A DNA stretch of 64,000 nt from Pseudomonas bubulae (GCF_037023725.1 NZ_CP146077.1:3385001-3449000); one strand, 5' to 3'; shown: positions 36,464 to 46,977, numbered from the stretch's first letter. Program-made: numbers and translations. Notes: a model not told the origin generated them from the sequence alone.

Positions 36464-37387
36464 TTACCGGGTGCCCTGGCCGACCAAAACGCCATTCACG
36501 GTTTGCCCATAAACGTTGACGCCGTCATTGGCATGGAACTTCAACCGGGTTTTTTCCACTGAACCTTCGACCAGTCGAGGGTCCTGTGGCCGTTCGTGGG
36601 TGTTGATGTACGCCGCCACATCCCAGGCCTGCTCGTCACTCAAGCTGTTGGCCTTGCCCAGTGGCATGTTGTGCTTGATAAACGATGCCGCGGTATTGAT
36701 CCGGTGCATGCCGGCTCCCCAGTTGTAGGAATCCTTGCCCCACAATGGCGGCATCACATAGTCCTCCCCCACCTTTTGCCCCTGCCCGTTGTCACCATGA
36801 CAGACGGCACATTGGTCCTTGTACAGCGCAGCACCACGGCTCAAGTTGTACCCAGCCTTGGGCTCGGGCACATCGGGATACCCTCGTCCCGGCAACTCAA
36901 CCCCCGTAGGAGCCTTGGTTGACAACCAATAGGCATAGGTTGAGAGCGCCGTGATCTCGCGGCTATCGGCAGCCGGTGGCGTACCGCCATTCATGCTGAA
37001 CTGAAAGCAGCCCTGCAGGCGTTCGGCAAAGGTATTGACCTTGTCGTTTTTCTTGCGGTACGCCGGGTACATGGGGTACGCCCCCCACAGCGGGGCTGAG
37101 TTGGCCAGACGACCCTGATCAAGATGGCAGTTCGTACAGTTAAGGCCATTGCCGACAAACTTCGGGGCCTGGCGTTTGGTGTCAACAAACAGGGCATAGC
37201 CGTCCATGACCATTTTGCCGTAGGCGTTGTCGGGCAATTCGCTTTGTTGCGGCGGCTGAAAGTAGGTGATGTTATCGGCAGGTGCAGGCACCTTGATCTG
37301 CGACTGGTCTTCCATCGCAATGGGCGCTGCATGGACCGCGCTGCCAAAGAGGAAGGATGCCGCACAGGTTGATATCAGACGTTTCAT
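36464..37387 (-). CDS. tsdA: Thiosulfate dehydrogenase TsdA, diheme cytochrome c
   Basis: TsdA oxidises two thiosulfate to tetrathionate in the periplasm. The 307-residue protein has a signal peptide (SFLFGSAVHA) and two heme c motifs: CTNCH in VGNGLNCTNCHLDQGRLANS (about residue 82) and CAVCH in DQCAVCHGDNGQGQ (about 190). The conserved Cys in ERLQGCFQFSMNG (about 125) matches the heme-ligand cysteine known in TsdA. The flanking SAPLWGAYPMYPAYR and PPLWGKDSYNWGAGM are diagnostic. It is coupled by a 4-bp overlap to the cytochrome gene upstream, its likely electron acceptor. Confidence 0.88.
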   Translation of the reverse strand: MKRLISTCAASFLFGSAVHAAPIAMEDQSQIKVPAPADNITYFQPPQQSELPDNAYGKMVMDGYALFVDTKRQAPKFVGNGLNCTNCHLDQGRLANSAPLWGAYPMYPAYRKKNDKVNTFAERLQGCFQFSMNGGTPPAADSREITALSTYAYWLSTKAPTGVELPGRGYPDVPEPKAGYNLSRGAALYKDQCAVCHGDNGQGQKVGEDYVMPPLWGKDSYNWGAGMHRINTAASFIKHNMPLGKANSLSDEQAWDVAAYINTHERPQDPRLVEGSVEKTRLKFHANDGVNVYGQTVNGVLVGQGTR

Positions 37388-38034
37388 GGTTTGACCTCCT
37401 TGTGCCCTACAGTGCTGAAATAGTCGGCAACCGCCTTGATTTCGTCTTCGCTCATGGCCTTGGCAATATGACCCATCAGGTCATTGGGATCGTTGCGCCG
37501 GGTGCCATCGCGCCAGGCATTGAGCTGCGCCGTCAGGTACAGCGCCGGTTGATTGGCCAGGGGCGGGAAGGCACTTCCCACCCCCACCCCACCCGGGCCA
37601 TGACAGCTGACGCACTCGGGTATCTGACGCTCCCAGGCGCCGCGCAAGGCCAACTTTTCTCCAGGGCCTGAAGGCATGGTGCTGCGGTTGATGGCAGGCA
37701 CCGCAGGGGCCGGCATGGCGGCAATGCTGGCGGTGACCGCGGCAATTTCCTGGTCGCTCAGGGCCTTGGCCAGGGGTTGCATCACCGGGCTGACCCGTTT
37801 GCCACTTTGAAAGTCGTGCAGTTGCTTGCTCAGGTAATCGGCAGAAAGACCGGCTAATCGCGGAAACCCGGCAGGTGCCAGCCCCATGCCATCCGCACCG
37901 TGGCACGCCACGCAGGCCGTGGCACCCGGTTGGGCACCGCCCTGCAGGTAGATGTTGGGGGTCGGTTGTGCCTGGGTATTGCTCACGGCGAGCAGCATGA
38001 GGCTGCTCAATAGCGTTCGCTTGAGTGGAATCAT
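37384..38034 (-). CDS. tsdB: TsdB-like tandem-heme cytochrome c (c4 type)
   Basis: The 216-residue periplasmic cytochrome has a signal peptide (MIPLKRTLLSSLMLLAVSNT) and two heme motifs, CVACH (in ATACVACHGADGMG) and CVSCH (in IPECVSCHGPGG), arranged as two c4-like halves. TsdB accepts electrons from TsdA and passes them to the respiratory chain. The start at 38034 has GGAG 6 bp upstream; the longer frame from 38046 is less likely. An imperfect palindrome (TAGGC...GCCTA, 38061-38083) lies in the promoter region. Confidence 0.82.
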   Translation of the reverse strand: MIPLKRTLLSSLMLLAVSNTQAQPTPNIYLQGGAQPGATACVACHGADGMGLAPAGFPRLAGLSADYLSKQLHDFQSGKRVSPVMQPLAKALSDQEIAAVTASIAAMPAPAVPAINRSTMPSGPGEKLALRGAWERQIPECVSCHGPGGVGVGSAFPPLANQPALYLTAQLNAWRDGTRRNDPNDLMGHIAKAMSEDEIKAVADYFSTVGHKEVKP

Positions 38035-38145
38035 GACCAGCTCCATTATTGTTATATGCTTAGGCCTATAAAATATAAGCCTACAGATCCTAGGAGAATT
38101 CTTACCTGGTCACAACACTGCTTCGGATCCAATGGTAAAGCAGGA

Positions 38146-38183
38146 CAAAAAAAACCTGACGTTCGCAAGGCAAACGTCAGGTT
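38146..38183 (-). terminator. Rho-independent terminator for the minus-strand lipoprotein gene
   Basis: A perfect 11-bp stem (AACCTGACGTT/AACGTCAGGTT) with a 9-nt loop is followed on the minus strand by eight or more T residues. Confidence 0.88.
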
Positions 38184-38216
38184 GGGGTCTTGCCGCCGGT
38201 TGACTGAGATAAGGCG

Positions 38217-38570
38217 TCAGTCACCGGAAATACAGTGAGTGGCGGCTTTGCGAATATCGCCCGGGCGCACCGGTACATTGGACATGCTTTCGTACACCTT
38301 GATACTGCTGCCGCCGGAGCGCTCTTCAATATCAATGACCGCCGTTGGATTGGAGGTCAGCTTTTGCGGGACGATAATCCGAAAACCGTCTTTATGCGGT
38401 TCAATCTGAGGTGCCCTGCGTGTGCTGGACAGTTGTTGCACCACACATTGAGCATAGGCGTCGGGCTTCTTGCCCGAAATCACACTCATGGTGGGCAGCG
38501 TCTGCTCAATATCGGTAACGGATGCACAGCCACCCAAGGCCAGCAACGCCGCTAATACGCCCCACTTCAT
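38217..38570 (-). CDS. Small predicted lipoprotein
   Basis: The 117-residue protein has a lipobox (MKWGVLAALLALGGCASV). The mature part has a conserved-looking cysteine (AYAQCVVQQL) and a C-terminal Cys (ATHCISGD). The start at 38570 has GGAG 7 bp upstream; the ATG two codons earlier lies too close to that site. Its function is unknown. Confidence 0.78.
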   Translation of the reverse strand: MKWGVLAALLALGGCASVTDIEQTLPTMSVISGKKPDAYAQCVVQQLSSTRRAPQIEPHKDGFRIIVPQKLTSNPTAVIDIEERSGGSSIKVYESMSNVPVRPGDIRKAATHCISGD

Positions 38571-38779
38571 AGACATTCTCCGTTAAAGACACTACGACAA
38601 TGGATATGCGGAATTTCTCCCGGGCCATAGTGAATAAATACTCAATAGTGGCGGATTATCCACGTTTTACGTCAAACTCACCCGCATCACGGCATAATAC
38701 TCGGCTTTAGCCCCCTGATAGGGCTGAAGCACATGCTATCGTGCTGATTATTCAGCAGATTCACGTTTTTGGAGACACC

Positions 38780-39082
38780 ATGAAATTTATTCACCAGCGC
38801 GAGCACCTCAACGAAGACGACATCGTCGTCATCGAGTGCTCCCAGCCTTGCAACATCCGCCTGATGAGCGATGCGCACTTCCGCAGTTTTAAAAATGGTG
38901 GCCGCCACTCCTACCATGGCGGCGCCTTCAAGGACTTCCCGGCCCGCATCACCGCGCCGAGCACCGGTTTCTGGAACATCACCATCGATACCGTGACCAG
39001 CCGTGCCATCAGCGTAACCCGCAAGCCAAGCTTCAAGCCGACCATTAAAATCGTGCGTCGCTCAAGCTCCAAACTTCGCTAA
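38780..39082 (+). CDS. DUF1883-domain protein
   Basis: The 100-residue protein opens with MKFIHQREHLNEDDIVVIEC and continues NIRLMSDAHFRSFKNGGRHS, matching the DUF1883 family. Function is unknown. The ATG at 38780 has GGAG 5 bp upstream. It is followed by a 55-codon gene 19 bp later and then alkB, probably in one operon. Confidence 0.88.
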   Translation: MKFIHQREHLNEDDIVVIECSQPCNIRLMSDAHFRSFKNGGRHSYHGGAFKDFPARITAPSTGFWNITIDTVTSRAISVTRKPSFKPTIKIVRRSSSKLR

Positions 39083-39101
39083 ACCCAAAGCAGGAATTAC
39101 C

Positions 39102-39269
39102 GTGCAAACCACCAAGTACGTGATCAAGTACAAGCTCAACGGCGAGCGTCGTTTCGAGTTTGCCCAGCTCCAGTCGGGATCGGAACAAGAAGCTCGCGCA
39201 GCACTTGAAAAGATCCATGGCGATGCTGACGAAGTAATTACCGACATCAAGGCAAGCAAGGCACTTTAA
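39102..39269 (+). CDS. Small 55-residue protein between DUF1883 gene and alkB
   Basis: A GTG start at 39102 with AGGA 6 bp upstream gives a product beginning VQTTKYVIKYKLNGERRFEF and ending TDIKASKAL. It is charged and probably alpha-beta. The reading frame shows normal Pseudomonas codon choice and ends 3 bp before the alkB start, which supports a real, translationally coupled gene. I do not recognise the family. Confidence 0.72.
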   Translation: MQTTKYVIKYKLNGERRFEFAQLQSGSEQEARAALEKIHGDADEVITDIKASKAL

Positions 39270-39272
39270 GCC

Positions 39273-39923
39273 GTGGACTTGTTTGCCGAGCAGGACCTGC
39301 AGCAGCCCGCCCGTGTCGAGCGTATCAGCGACCAGGCGTTTGCGCTTCGCGGGTTTGCCTTGCCCAAGGCCAAGGAGCTGCTGGCAGCCCTTGATAGCGT
39401 TCTGCTCCAGGCACCCTTGCGCCAGATGCAGACGCCCGGTGGCTACACCATGTCCGCCCGACTGAGCAGTTGCGGTGCTCTGGGCTGGACCACTGACCGC
39501 GATGGTTACCATTACAGTCCGCTCGATCCGCTAAGTGCCCGACCCTGGCCAGCCATGCCCGGCGTCTTCCTGGCGCTGGCTGCAGCGGCGGCCAGCAGCG
39601 CAGGCTTTAGCGGTTTTGTCCCTGATTCCTGCTTGATCAATGCCTATGCGCCAGGCGCAAAAATGTCGCTGCATCAGGATAAAAACGAGCGCTGCCATAC
39701 CGCACCGATTGTTTCCATTTCTCTGGGGCTGCCGGCGATTTTTCAGTTTGGCGGTTTCGAACGAAGTGACCCGACTCAACGAATAGCATTGTTTCACGGC
39801 GACATCATGGTCTGGGGCGGCGTTGACCGCCTGCGGTATCACGGAGTAATGCCCATCAAGCCCGGGCATCACTCACTGTTGGGCGAACAGCGGATCAATA
39901 TCACCCTGCGTCAGGCAGGCTGA
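39273..39923 (+). CDS. alkB: DNA oxidative demethylase AlkB
   Basis: This 216-residue Fe(II)/2-oxoglutarate dioxygenase removes methyl lesions (1-methyladenine, 3-methylcytosine) from DNA. The iron ligands are His and Asp in MSLHQDKNE (about 131-133) and the distal His in LRYHGVMPIKPG (about 189). The 2-oxoglutarate arginine is in EQRINITLRQ. The GTG start at 39273 lies 3 bp after the small upstream gene. The context suggests cotranscription with the DUF1883 gene rather than with ada. Confidence 0.92.
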   Translation: MDLFAEQDLQQPARVERISDQAFALRGFALPKAKELLAALDSVLLQAPLRQMQTPGGYTMSARLSSCGALGWTTDRDGYHYSPLDPLSARPWPAMPGVFLALAAAAASSAGFSGFVPDSCLINAYAPGAKMSLHQDKNERCHTAPIVSISLGLPAIFQFGGFERSDPTQRIALFHGDIMVWGGVDRLRYHGVMPIKPGHHSLLGEQRINITLRQAG

Positions 39924-40032
39924 ACCGCAGTTACCTGCTTCACTTCCCCCTTTCCTCGCACGCACGCTGACAAAGCGCTGTAAATATTTCTATATAGCGG
40001 ATATCTTGCCAACGCCTGACACGGCCTAATAA

Positions 40033-40815
<783 letters not shown>

Positions 40816-41496
40816 ATGCCGCTCACGAGTGCTGACTTCGCAGCCATCTGGCTGACTCTGCAACTGGCGTCGCTGACCACCCTCATTTTGTTGCTGGTCG
40901 GCACTCCCATCGCCCTGTGGTTAGCGCACACCCGCTCGCGGTTGCGCGGCCCCATCGGGGCGATTGTGGCCCTGCCACTGGTTTTACCGCCCACTGTCAT
41001 AGGTTTCTATCTGCTGCTGGCGATGGGGCCCAATGGTTATGTTGGCCAGCTCACCCAGTACCTGGGTCTGGGCACACTGACTTTCAGTTTCGCCGGGCTG
41101 GTGATCGGTTCGGTGATCTACTCCATGCCCTTTGTCGTGCAGCCTTTGCAGAATGCATTTACGGCCATTGGCCCCAGACCGCTTGAAGTCGCCGCGACTC
41201 TGCGGGCCAACCCGTGGGATACCTTCTTCAGCGTCATTGTACCTCTGGCCCGACCCGGCTTTATAACGGCCTCTATTTTAGGGTTTGCCCATACGGTCGG
41301 TGAGTTTGGCGTGGTACTGATGATTGGCGGCAATATCCCGGAAAAAACCCGTGTGGTGTCGGTGCAGATCTACGACCATGTCGAAGCGCTGGAATATGCT
41401 CAGGCACACTGGTTGGCGGGAGCAATGGTGGTGTTTTCCTTTCTGGTGCTGCTGGCGTTGTATTCAAGCCGCAAATCGCAAACCGGCTGGAGCTGA
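40816..41496 (+). CDS. modB: Molybdate ABC transporter permease
   Basis: The 226-residue inner-membrane protein has about five helices, and the EAA-like ABC contact motif is in [34 protein letters not shown] is typical of ModB. It starts one base after the modA stop and is 2 bp from modC. Confidence 0.92.
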   Translation: MPLTSADFAAIWLTLQLASLTTLILLLVGTPIALWLAHTRSRLRGPIGAIVALPLVLPPTVIGFYLLLAMGPNGYVGQLTQYLGLGTLTFSFAGLVIGSVIYSMPFVVQPLQNAFTAIGPRPLEVAATLRANPWDTFFSVIVPLARPGFITASILGFAHTVGEFGVVLMIGGNIPEKTRVVSVQIYDHVEALEYAQAHWLAGAMVVFSFLVLLALYSSRKSQTGWS

Positions 41497-41498
41497 AG

Positions 41499-42587
41499 AT
41501 GACGTCGCAGATCAACCTTCGGTTGCAGCACCGCTACCCCGGTTTTGCTCTCGACCTGGACCTGCAACTGCCGGGCAAGGGGGTCACCGCCCTCTACGGT
41601 CACTCCGGCTCGGGCAAGACCACCTGTCTGCGTTGTATCGCCGGTCTCGAACGGGCCAGCCAGGCCTATGTACAGGTCAATGATCACATCTGGCAAGACA
41701 GCCAGCGCAATCACTTCGTACCGGTGCACCAGCGGGCGCTGGGCTATATCTTTCAAGAAGCGAGCCTGTTCCCCCACCTGTCGGTGCGGGCCAATCTTGA
41801 ATTCGGCCTCAAGCGCATTGCCCATCAGGAACGTCGAGTGGATCTTGCCCATGCCACCGAACTACTGGGCATCACCCACCTGTTGACGCGGGCGCCGCAC
41901 AACTTGTCCGGCGGCGAACGCCAGCGGGTCGGTATCGCCCGGGCCTTGCTCACCAGCCCGCAACTGCTGTTGATGGACGAGCCCCTGGCCGCACTGGACA
42001 ACCAGCGCAAAGGCGAAATACTGCCCTACCTTGAGCGCCTGCACGCCGAACTGGATATCCCCGTGCTCTACGTCAGTCATTCTCTGGACGAAGTTGCGCG
42101 CCTGGCCGATCATATTGTGTTGCTCAGCGAGGGCAAGGTATTGGCCAGCGGCCCTGTCAGTGAAACCCTTGCCAGGCTCGACCTGCCACTGGCGCGCGGG
42201 AATGATGCCGCAGTGGTGATTGAGGGCCGGGTCAGCGATTACAACCTAAACTACCAACTGTTGACTCTGCACCTGCCCGGCAGCGCCCAGCAGCTGAGGG
42301 TTGCCCATGCCTCAATGGCCATCGGCCAGCCGTTGCGCGTCAAAGTGCAAGCCCGGGATATCAGCCTGACCCTGGCCCCGTCGGAGCACAGCAGCATCCT
42401 TAATAGCTTGCATGCAAGGGTGGTCAGCGAAACGGCCGCCGACAACCAGGCTCATGTGCTGATACGCCTGGATGCCGACGGCACTCCCCTGCTCGCCCGG
42501 ATAACCCGTTACTCCCGGGACCAATTGGGCCTGCACCCCGGGCAATTACTATGGGCGCAGATCAAATCGGTGGCTGTTCTGGCCTGA
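41499..42587 (+). CDS. modC: Molybdate ABC transporter ATPase
   Basis: The 362-residue ATPase has Walker A (GHSGSGKTT), signature ([16 protein letters not shown]), Walker B ([12 protein letters not shown]) and switch His (VSHSLDEVA). A C-terminal molybdate-binding TOBE/Mop domain covers about 290-355 ([14 protein letters not shown]). It completes modABC. No modE was seen. Its 3' end overlaps the convergent Wzz-like gene by 26 bp. Confidence 0.93.
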   Translation: MTSQINLRLQHRYPGFALDLDLQLPGKGVTALYGHSGSGKTTCLRCIAGLERASQAYVQVNDHIWQDSQRNHFVPVHQRALGYIFQEASLFPHLSVRANLEFGLKRIAHQERRVDLAHATELLGITHLLTRAPHNLSGGERQRVGIARALLTSPQLLLMDEPLAALDNQRKGEILPYLERLHAELDIPVLYVSHSLDEVARLADHIVLLSEGKVLASGPVSETLARLDLPLARGNDAAVVIEGRVSDYNLNYQLLTLHLPGSAQQLRVAHASMAIGQPLRVKVQARDISLTLAPSEHSSILNSLHARVVSETAADNQAHVLIRLDADGTPLLARITRYSRDQLGLHPGQLLWAQIKSVAVLA

Positions 42588-43860
42588 TGCCTTGCTTGCG
42601 CCGCTGGAGCAGGAAGCGCACGGTCGCAATCGTCAGCCCCGCCAACAGGCCCAGAACCAGTGCCAGAGCGACTATCAGGGCCTTTTTCGGCTTGATCGGA
42701 TCAGTCGGCATCTGTGCCTTGCGATCAATACTGACCAACCCAAGCTGGCTCATATCCGTATTCAGGCGGCCAAGGCGCACGGCTTCGGCACGCAAGGGCT
42801 CGATGTCATTGAGGAATACATCCTCATTTGAGCGTTTACCAAGCATTTCGACCTGGCGATTGACCTCAAGCAATTGGATCTTTTTGCGGATCTGCGAGAT
42901 ACGGTTATCGGTAAAATCGTCCGTGGTTCGCTTGAGCAAGGCTGCACGCTCGGCCTCCAAGGCCTGGGACCCCATAAAGTACAAGGGGATACTTTGCGAA
43001 GTGATTTCGGTGCGCACCAGCCTGGCCGATGAGCCCTGCGCCGCATCAGCCATCGCCGACGGTGTGGTCGGACGGGTAATACCCAGGGATTTGGCAATGG
43101 CGATAGCTTCGTCAAGCTGCTGTATGCGCGCTTCCCGCTCGATTTTCAGCTGCAGGCGCAAGGCCTTCAGCTCATCCTCCAACTGCGCCTTTTGGAGGCT
43201 GTCAGTTTCAAGGAATGTGGCAATTTTTTCTTCTTTATCAGATGTATAGCTTGAGCGTGCGGCATTTATCTGGGCGTCCAGCTCTCTGAGCCGGTTACCA
43301 ATAATAACCTTGAGGTCGGCACTGATTTGCTCGCGCTGCTTGGTGATCGCGTAGTCAACAAAACCATTGAGAATCGCAACCCCATCAAGGGAGGCCGGGT
43401 ATGTTAGCTCCAGCTTGAGATAAGGATTATCTGAACTGGCCTTATTGGGCGCAGGCTGAACCAGATTGAATGCATCCCGGTTAAACACTTCGAAGCTTTG
43501 CTCCAGACTTCTGCCAGGTTGAACCATAGGTTTGAACAAGTCCTGGTGGTCGCGAAAAAAACTCAACCGGTTTTCATAAGACTCAAGTGCCAGGCCAACT
43601 TTAAGCAAGGCATCAGGAGCAGGCAGGGTATAAACCTGGGAGCGGTTAAGGGCATCAAGCTCATTGATAGCTGCAGGGCGCAGCAGGCTGCTGGTTTGAT
43701 AGACCTGTTGCGCAAACGACACATAGCCAAGTGCCATCAATCCGGCAATGACTACGGTGCCGCCAATCAGTTTTTTTTGTCGCCAAAAAGAATGGATCAA
43801 GTCAAAAAAATCGATCTCAGCGTCGACTTTACGTCCTTGTGGGTACTGATGAATAGTCAA
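42562..43860 (-). CDS. Wzz-family chain-length determinant-like membrane protein
   Basis: The 432-residue polysaccharide co-polymerase has an N-terminal Wzz domain with one transmembrane helix (about residues 35-52; [19 protein letters not shown]), a long periplasmic coiled coil (about 180-340), and a second helix near the C-terminus ([19 protein letters not shown]) followed by a basic tail. It lacks a tyrosine-kinase domain. It should set chain length of O-antigen or another polysaccharide, but no wzx/wzy genes are nearby. It is the only gene on its strand here. Confidence 0.85.
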   Translation of the reverse strand: MTIHQYPQGRKVDAEIDFFDLIHSFWRQKKLIGGTVVIAGLMALGYVSFAQQVYQTSSLLRPAAINELDALNRSQVYTLPAPDALLKVGLALESYENRLSFFRDHQDLFKPMVQPGRSLEQSFEVFNRDAFNLVQPAPNKASSDNPYLKLELTYPASLDGVAILNGFVDYAITKQREQISADLKVIIGNRLRELDAQINAARSSYTSDKEEKIATFLETDSLQKAQLEDELKALRLQLKIEREARIQQLDEAIAIAKSLGITRPTTPSAMADAAQGSSARLVRTEITSQSIPLYFMGSQALEAERAALLKRTTDDFTDNRISQIRKKIQLLEVNRQVEMLGKRSNEDVFLNDIEPLRAEAVRLGRLNTDMSQLGLVSIDRKAQMPTDPIKPKKALIVALALVLGLLAGLTIATVRFLLQRRKQGIRPEQPPI

Positions 43861-44209
43861 ATGAATGCACCTTGTAAATAAAGCTTAGTCAAGCTGGCTA
43901 CTGAGGGCGTATCGATCACATGATGACGCAATGTGTTTGACAGGCAATTCCTAGAAAAATTCGCATCTTTATAAATCAAGCACATAGAACAACAAAAGCA
44001 AGTAATTAGAAAATGATATCCAACATCTTTATTAAAAATAGGATGCACCCTAGTTTCTAATGAGAATTGCCTCACAAAAAATAAAGGCAAAATAACAATG
44101 TGTCTGTGCCGTTTTCATCGAATCTCCACGCCAGGACGGCACAGCTTCCTGGACTGTGTAATTATTGCCGCCACAAGAAAGCACGCTTACGTGTGGGGTA
44201 ATAATCAGA
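43861..44209. other. AT-rich intergenic region, no gene found
   Basis: About 350 bp between the divergent Wzz-like and LysR genes. The 43950-44090 part is clearly richer in A and T than the surroundings and probably holds both promoters. No convincing coding frame, hairpin or repeat was seen. Confidence 0.6.
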
Positions 44210-45145
44210 ATGGATATTTTTCAGGCGATGCGGGTGTTTGTCCGCGTAGTCGAAACCGGCAGCTTTACCGCTGCGGCGCAGGCTCTGGGTTATTCAACGG
44301 CGCAAACCTCACGGTTGCTGTCAGAGCTTGAGTCCTCGCTGCAAGCACGGTTGCTGCAGCGCAGCACACGGCGCCTGGCCTTGACCGAGGTGGGTGCGCG
44401 TTACCTGGAACGCTGCCGGTTGATACTGAGCGAGATTGAAGATGCAAATGCTGAAGCAGCGGGGGCGCACTTGATCCCCCGTGGCCATTTGCGTGTGCAA
44501 TCAACTACAGGCCTGGGGATCCAGCTACTGGCACCGCTGGTAGCCCGTTACACGGAGCTGTATCCGCAAGTCCATGTCGATCTCACACTGTCACAACGCC
44601 AGCCCGATCTGCTTGAGGAGGGCCATGATCTGGTGATTACCCTGTCGGCCCACCTGCCGGACTCGGAATTGATCGGCCAACCGCTGGGCAGCATTTTCAG
44701 TGTCATCAGTGCTGCGCCTTCCTACCTCGAGGGTCGGAACATCCCGAAGGTTCCTGAGGATCTGCACCAACACCGCTGCCTGCATCTGGTTGACCCATTG
44801 TTTACCGACAGCTGGACCTTTCGTGATGATGAGGGCGAGCAAGTCATCCGCCCCGGTAACGTATTTCAGGTCAACGTGGCCGAGGCCATGGCGAAGGCCG
44901 CCGAGGCCGGGCTTGGAATCTGCCTGCTGCCTGATTATGTGGCGGTGGGTTCTTACCAGCGCGGCTCACTGGTGCGCCTGCTGCCGCATTATCGGCTGCA
45001 TGAAAAAAACATCTATGCACTCTACCCTTCCCGGCGATTTCTGGATGCCAAGGTCAAGACTTGGGTCGAGTTTTTGAAAGAGGAGATACCCAAAGTGCTT
45101 GAAAGACACCAGGCCATCGTCGATGACCCGGCGCACTGGGCTTAG
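44210..45145 (+). CDS. LysR-family transcriptional regulator
   Basis: The 311-residue protein has a helix-turn-helix (about 15-60; SFTAAAQALGYSTAQTSRLL) and a CrgA/DhcR-type effector domain (RVQSTTGLGIQLLAPLVARY). The ATG at 44210 is chosen because it starts the conserved MDIFQAMRVFVRVVE; longer frames add nonconserved residues. It is convergent with surE (4-bp overlap), and its target is not evident; the nearest divergent gene is the Wzz-like one. Confidence 0.88.
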   Translation: MDIFQAMRVFVRVVETGSFTAAAQALGYSTAQTSRLLSELESSLQARLLQRSTRRLALTEVGARYLERCRLILSEIEDANAEAAGAHLIPRGHLRVQSTTGLGIQLLAPLVARYTELYPQVHVDLTLSQRQPDLLEEGHDLVITLSAHLPDSELIGQPLGSIFSVISAAPSYLEGRNIPKVPEDLHQHRCLHLVDPLFTDSWTFRDDEGEQVIRPGNVFQVNVAEAMAKAAEAGLGICLLPDYVAVGSYQRGSLVRLLPHYRLHEKNIYALYPSRRFLDAKVKTWVEFLKEEIPKVLERHQAIVDDPAHWA

Positions 45146-45918
45146 ACGACTTGAACCGCCGTACGCAGATGCTCGCGCAAGGCGATGGCGGTGCGATCAA
45201 ACTCCAGTGGTGTCACTGAAATACCACCCTGGGTGACCACGCGGGTTTCGGTATCCAGCGCTTCCGGGTGCTGGTGGCGAGTGATGCTGAGCCAGTAATA
45301 CTTGGCTTCGCGAAAGTCGGTACGCTCGATGGCTTCCACCCCGTCCATGCGACCGGTGCCCTGGCGGGTGATCTGGATCGGGCCGGCCTCATCGGCAGGC
45401 ACGTCAGGGAAGTTGATGTTCAGGCACGCCGACTGCTCCCAGCCCTTGCCCAATAGTTGCCGGATAACACCAGGAGCCAGTGCACGGGCCGTTTCCCAGC
45501 GTACCGAGCTGCGGCGGGTAAAGTACTGGCTCAAGGCGATGGATGGAACGCCCATCAACAAGCCCGTCATGGCAGCACCCACGGTTCCTGAAAACAGGGT
45601 TTCAACCCCAAGGTTGGCACCTTTGTTGATGCCGGAGAGCAACAGCTGCGGGGGTTTATCCAACAACTGCTGCAAGGCCATCGCGACACAGTCTGCCGGT
45701 GTTCCTGAAACCGAAAAACGCCGCTCGCCACGTTTTGTGACGCGCAAGGGGTGGTGAATACTGATTGCCGTGGATATACCGCTCTGGTCATGGTCAGGCG
45801 CCACGACCCACACTTCGTCCGCCAACTCACGGGCCACCGCTTCCAGCACTGCAAGGCCTGGTGCGTCGATCCCGTCGTCGTTGGTGATCAAGATTCGTTC
45901 GAGTCGAGCGTCTGGCAT
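45142..45918 (-). CDS. surE: SurE 5'/3'-nucleotidase paralogue
   Basis: This 258-residue enzyme dephosphorylates nucleoside monophosphates. The metal-binding motif ITNDDGIDAPGL, WVVAPDHDQSGIS and SVSGTPADCVAMA, LLSGINKGANLGVETLFSGT are all conserved. It is not in the usual surE-pcm-nlpD-rpoS context, so it is likely an extra paralogue. It is separated from hemB by an inverted repeat and converges with the LysR gene. Confidence 0.85.
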   Translation of the reverse strand: MPDARLERILITNDDGIDAPGLAVLEAVARELADEVWVVAPDHDQSGISTAISIHHPLRVTKRGERRFSVSGTPADCVAMALQQLLDKPPQLLLSGINKGANLGVETLFSGTVGAAMTGLLMGVPSIALSQYFTRRSSVRWETARALAPGVIRQLLGKGWEQSACLNINFPDVPADEAGPIQITRQGTGRMDGVEAIERTDFREAKYYWLSITRHQHPEALDTETRVVTQGGISVTPLEFDRTAIALREHLRTAVQVV

Positions 45919-45945
45919 GAGGGGGCTCCTTGTGTGGGATGAAGC

Positions 45946-45987
45946 AGCTGCAAGCTATCAGATAAAACTAGCTTGATGCTTGCAGCT
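45946..45987. repeat. 10-bp-arm inverted repeat downstream of hemB
   Basis: AGCTGCAAGC and GCTTGCAGCT are separated by about 22 bp between the surE start and the hemB end. The motif resembles small dispersed Pseudomonas repeats built on GCAGCTTG and may act as a terminator for hemB. Confidence 0.5.
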
Positions 45988-45999
45988 TGCAACTATCCC

Positions 46000-46977
46000 T
46001 TAAATTCCCTGCAGGGCCAGATCCATCGCGAAATAAGTCAGGATCATGTCGGCACCGGCACGCTTGATCGACCCAAGGCTCTCGCGAACGACGCGGGCCT
46101 CGTCGATGGCCCCGGCCTGGGCGCCAAATTTGATCATCGCGTATTCGCCGCTCACCTGGTAAGCCGCCAATGGCAGATGCGAGGCCTGGCGGATATCGCG
46201 AATAATGTCCAGATAGGCACCGGCAGGCTTGACCATCAGCACATCTGCGCCTTCCTGCTCGTCCAGCAATGACTCACGGATTGCTTCACGGCGGTTCATC
46301 GGGTTCATCTGATAAGACTTGCGGTCGCCCTTGAGCGCGCTGCCCCCAGCTTCACGGAACGGGCCATAGAGGGCCGAGGCAAACTTGGTGGAGTACGCCA
46401 TGATCGAGGTGTCGGTAAACCCTGCACCGTCCAGGGCGCTGCGGATGGCCTGCACCTGGCCGTCCATGGCCGCTGATGGCGAGATAAAGTCGGCACCGGC
46501 CGCTGCAGCGGCAACTGCCTGCTTGCCCAGGTTGATCAGGGTCGCGTCGTTGTCGACGCCGTGGTCATGCATCACGCCGCAATGGCCGTGGGAGGTGTAT
46601 TCACAAAAGCAGGTGTCGCTCATCACCACCATGTCCGGCGCGGCATCCTTGCTGATACGCACCATGCGCGACACCAGGCCATCTTCACGCATGGCATCGC
46701 TGCCGGTTGCGTCCAGATGATGGGAAACACCGAACAGCATCACCGACTTGATACCCGCACGGGCGTAACGCTCGATTTCACCGGCCAGTTTTGACTCGGG
46801 AATACGCATCACACCGGGCATGCTGGTGATCGGCACAAAATCGTCGATTTCTTCTTCGACAAAAATCGGCAGCACCAGATCATTCAGGCTGAATTCGGTT
46901 TCCTGAAACATGTCGCGAAGGGTCTGGGAGCGGCGCAGGCGGCGCGGACGTACAGCGGGGAACTGGTTAGGCATCAT
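46000..46977 (-). CDS. hemB: Porphobilinogen synthase (ALA dehydratase), zinc-binding type
   Basis: The enzyme condenses two 5-aminolevulinate molecules for tetrapyrrole synthesis. The 325-residue protein has both active-site lysines ([16 protein letters not shown], about 200; [10 protein letters not shown], about 252) and the Zn triad cysteines in [15 protein letters not shown] (about 122-132). It is very close to the E. coli zinc enzyme. The P. aeruginosa housekeeping HemB, by contrast, has acidic residues there and uses Mg, so this is probably a second, zinc-type copy. A second ATG directly follows the first. Its neighbours do not belong to heme synthesis. Confidence 0.9.
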   Translation of the reverse strand: MMPNQFPAVRPRRLRRSQTLRDMFQETEFSLNDLVLPIFVEEEIDDFVPITSMPGVMRIPESKLAGEIERYARAGIKSVMLFGVSHHLDATGSDAMREDGLVSRMVRISKDAAPDMVVMSDTCFCEYTSHGHCGVMHDHGVDNDATLINLGKQAVAAAAAGADFISPSAAMDGQVQAIRSALDGAGFTDTSIMAYSTKFASALYGPFREAGGSALKGDRKSYQMNPMNRREAIRESLLDEQEGADVLMVKPAGAYLDIIRDIRQASHLPLAAYQVSGEYAMIKFGAQAGAIDEARVVRESLGSIKRAGADMILTYFAMDLALQGI

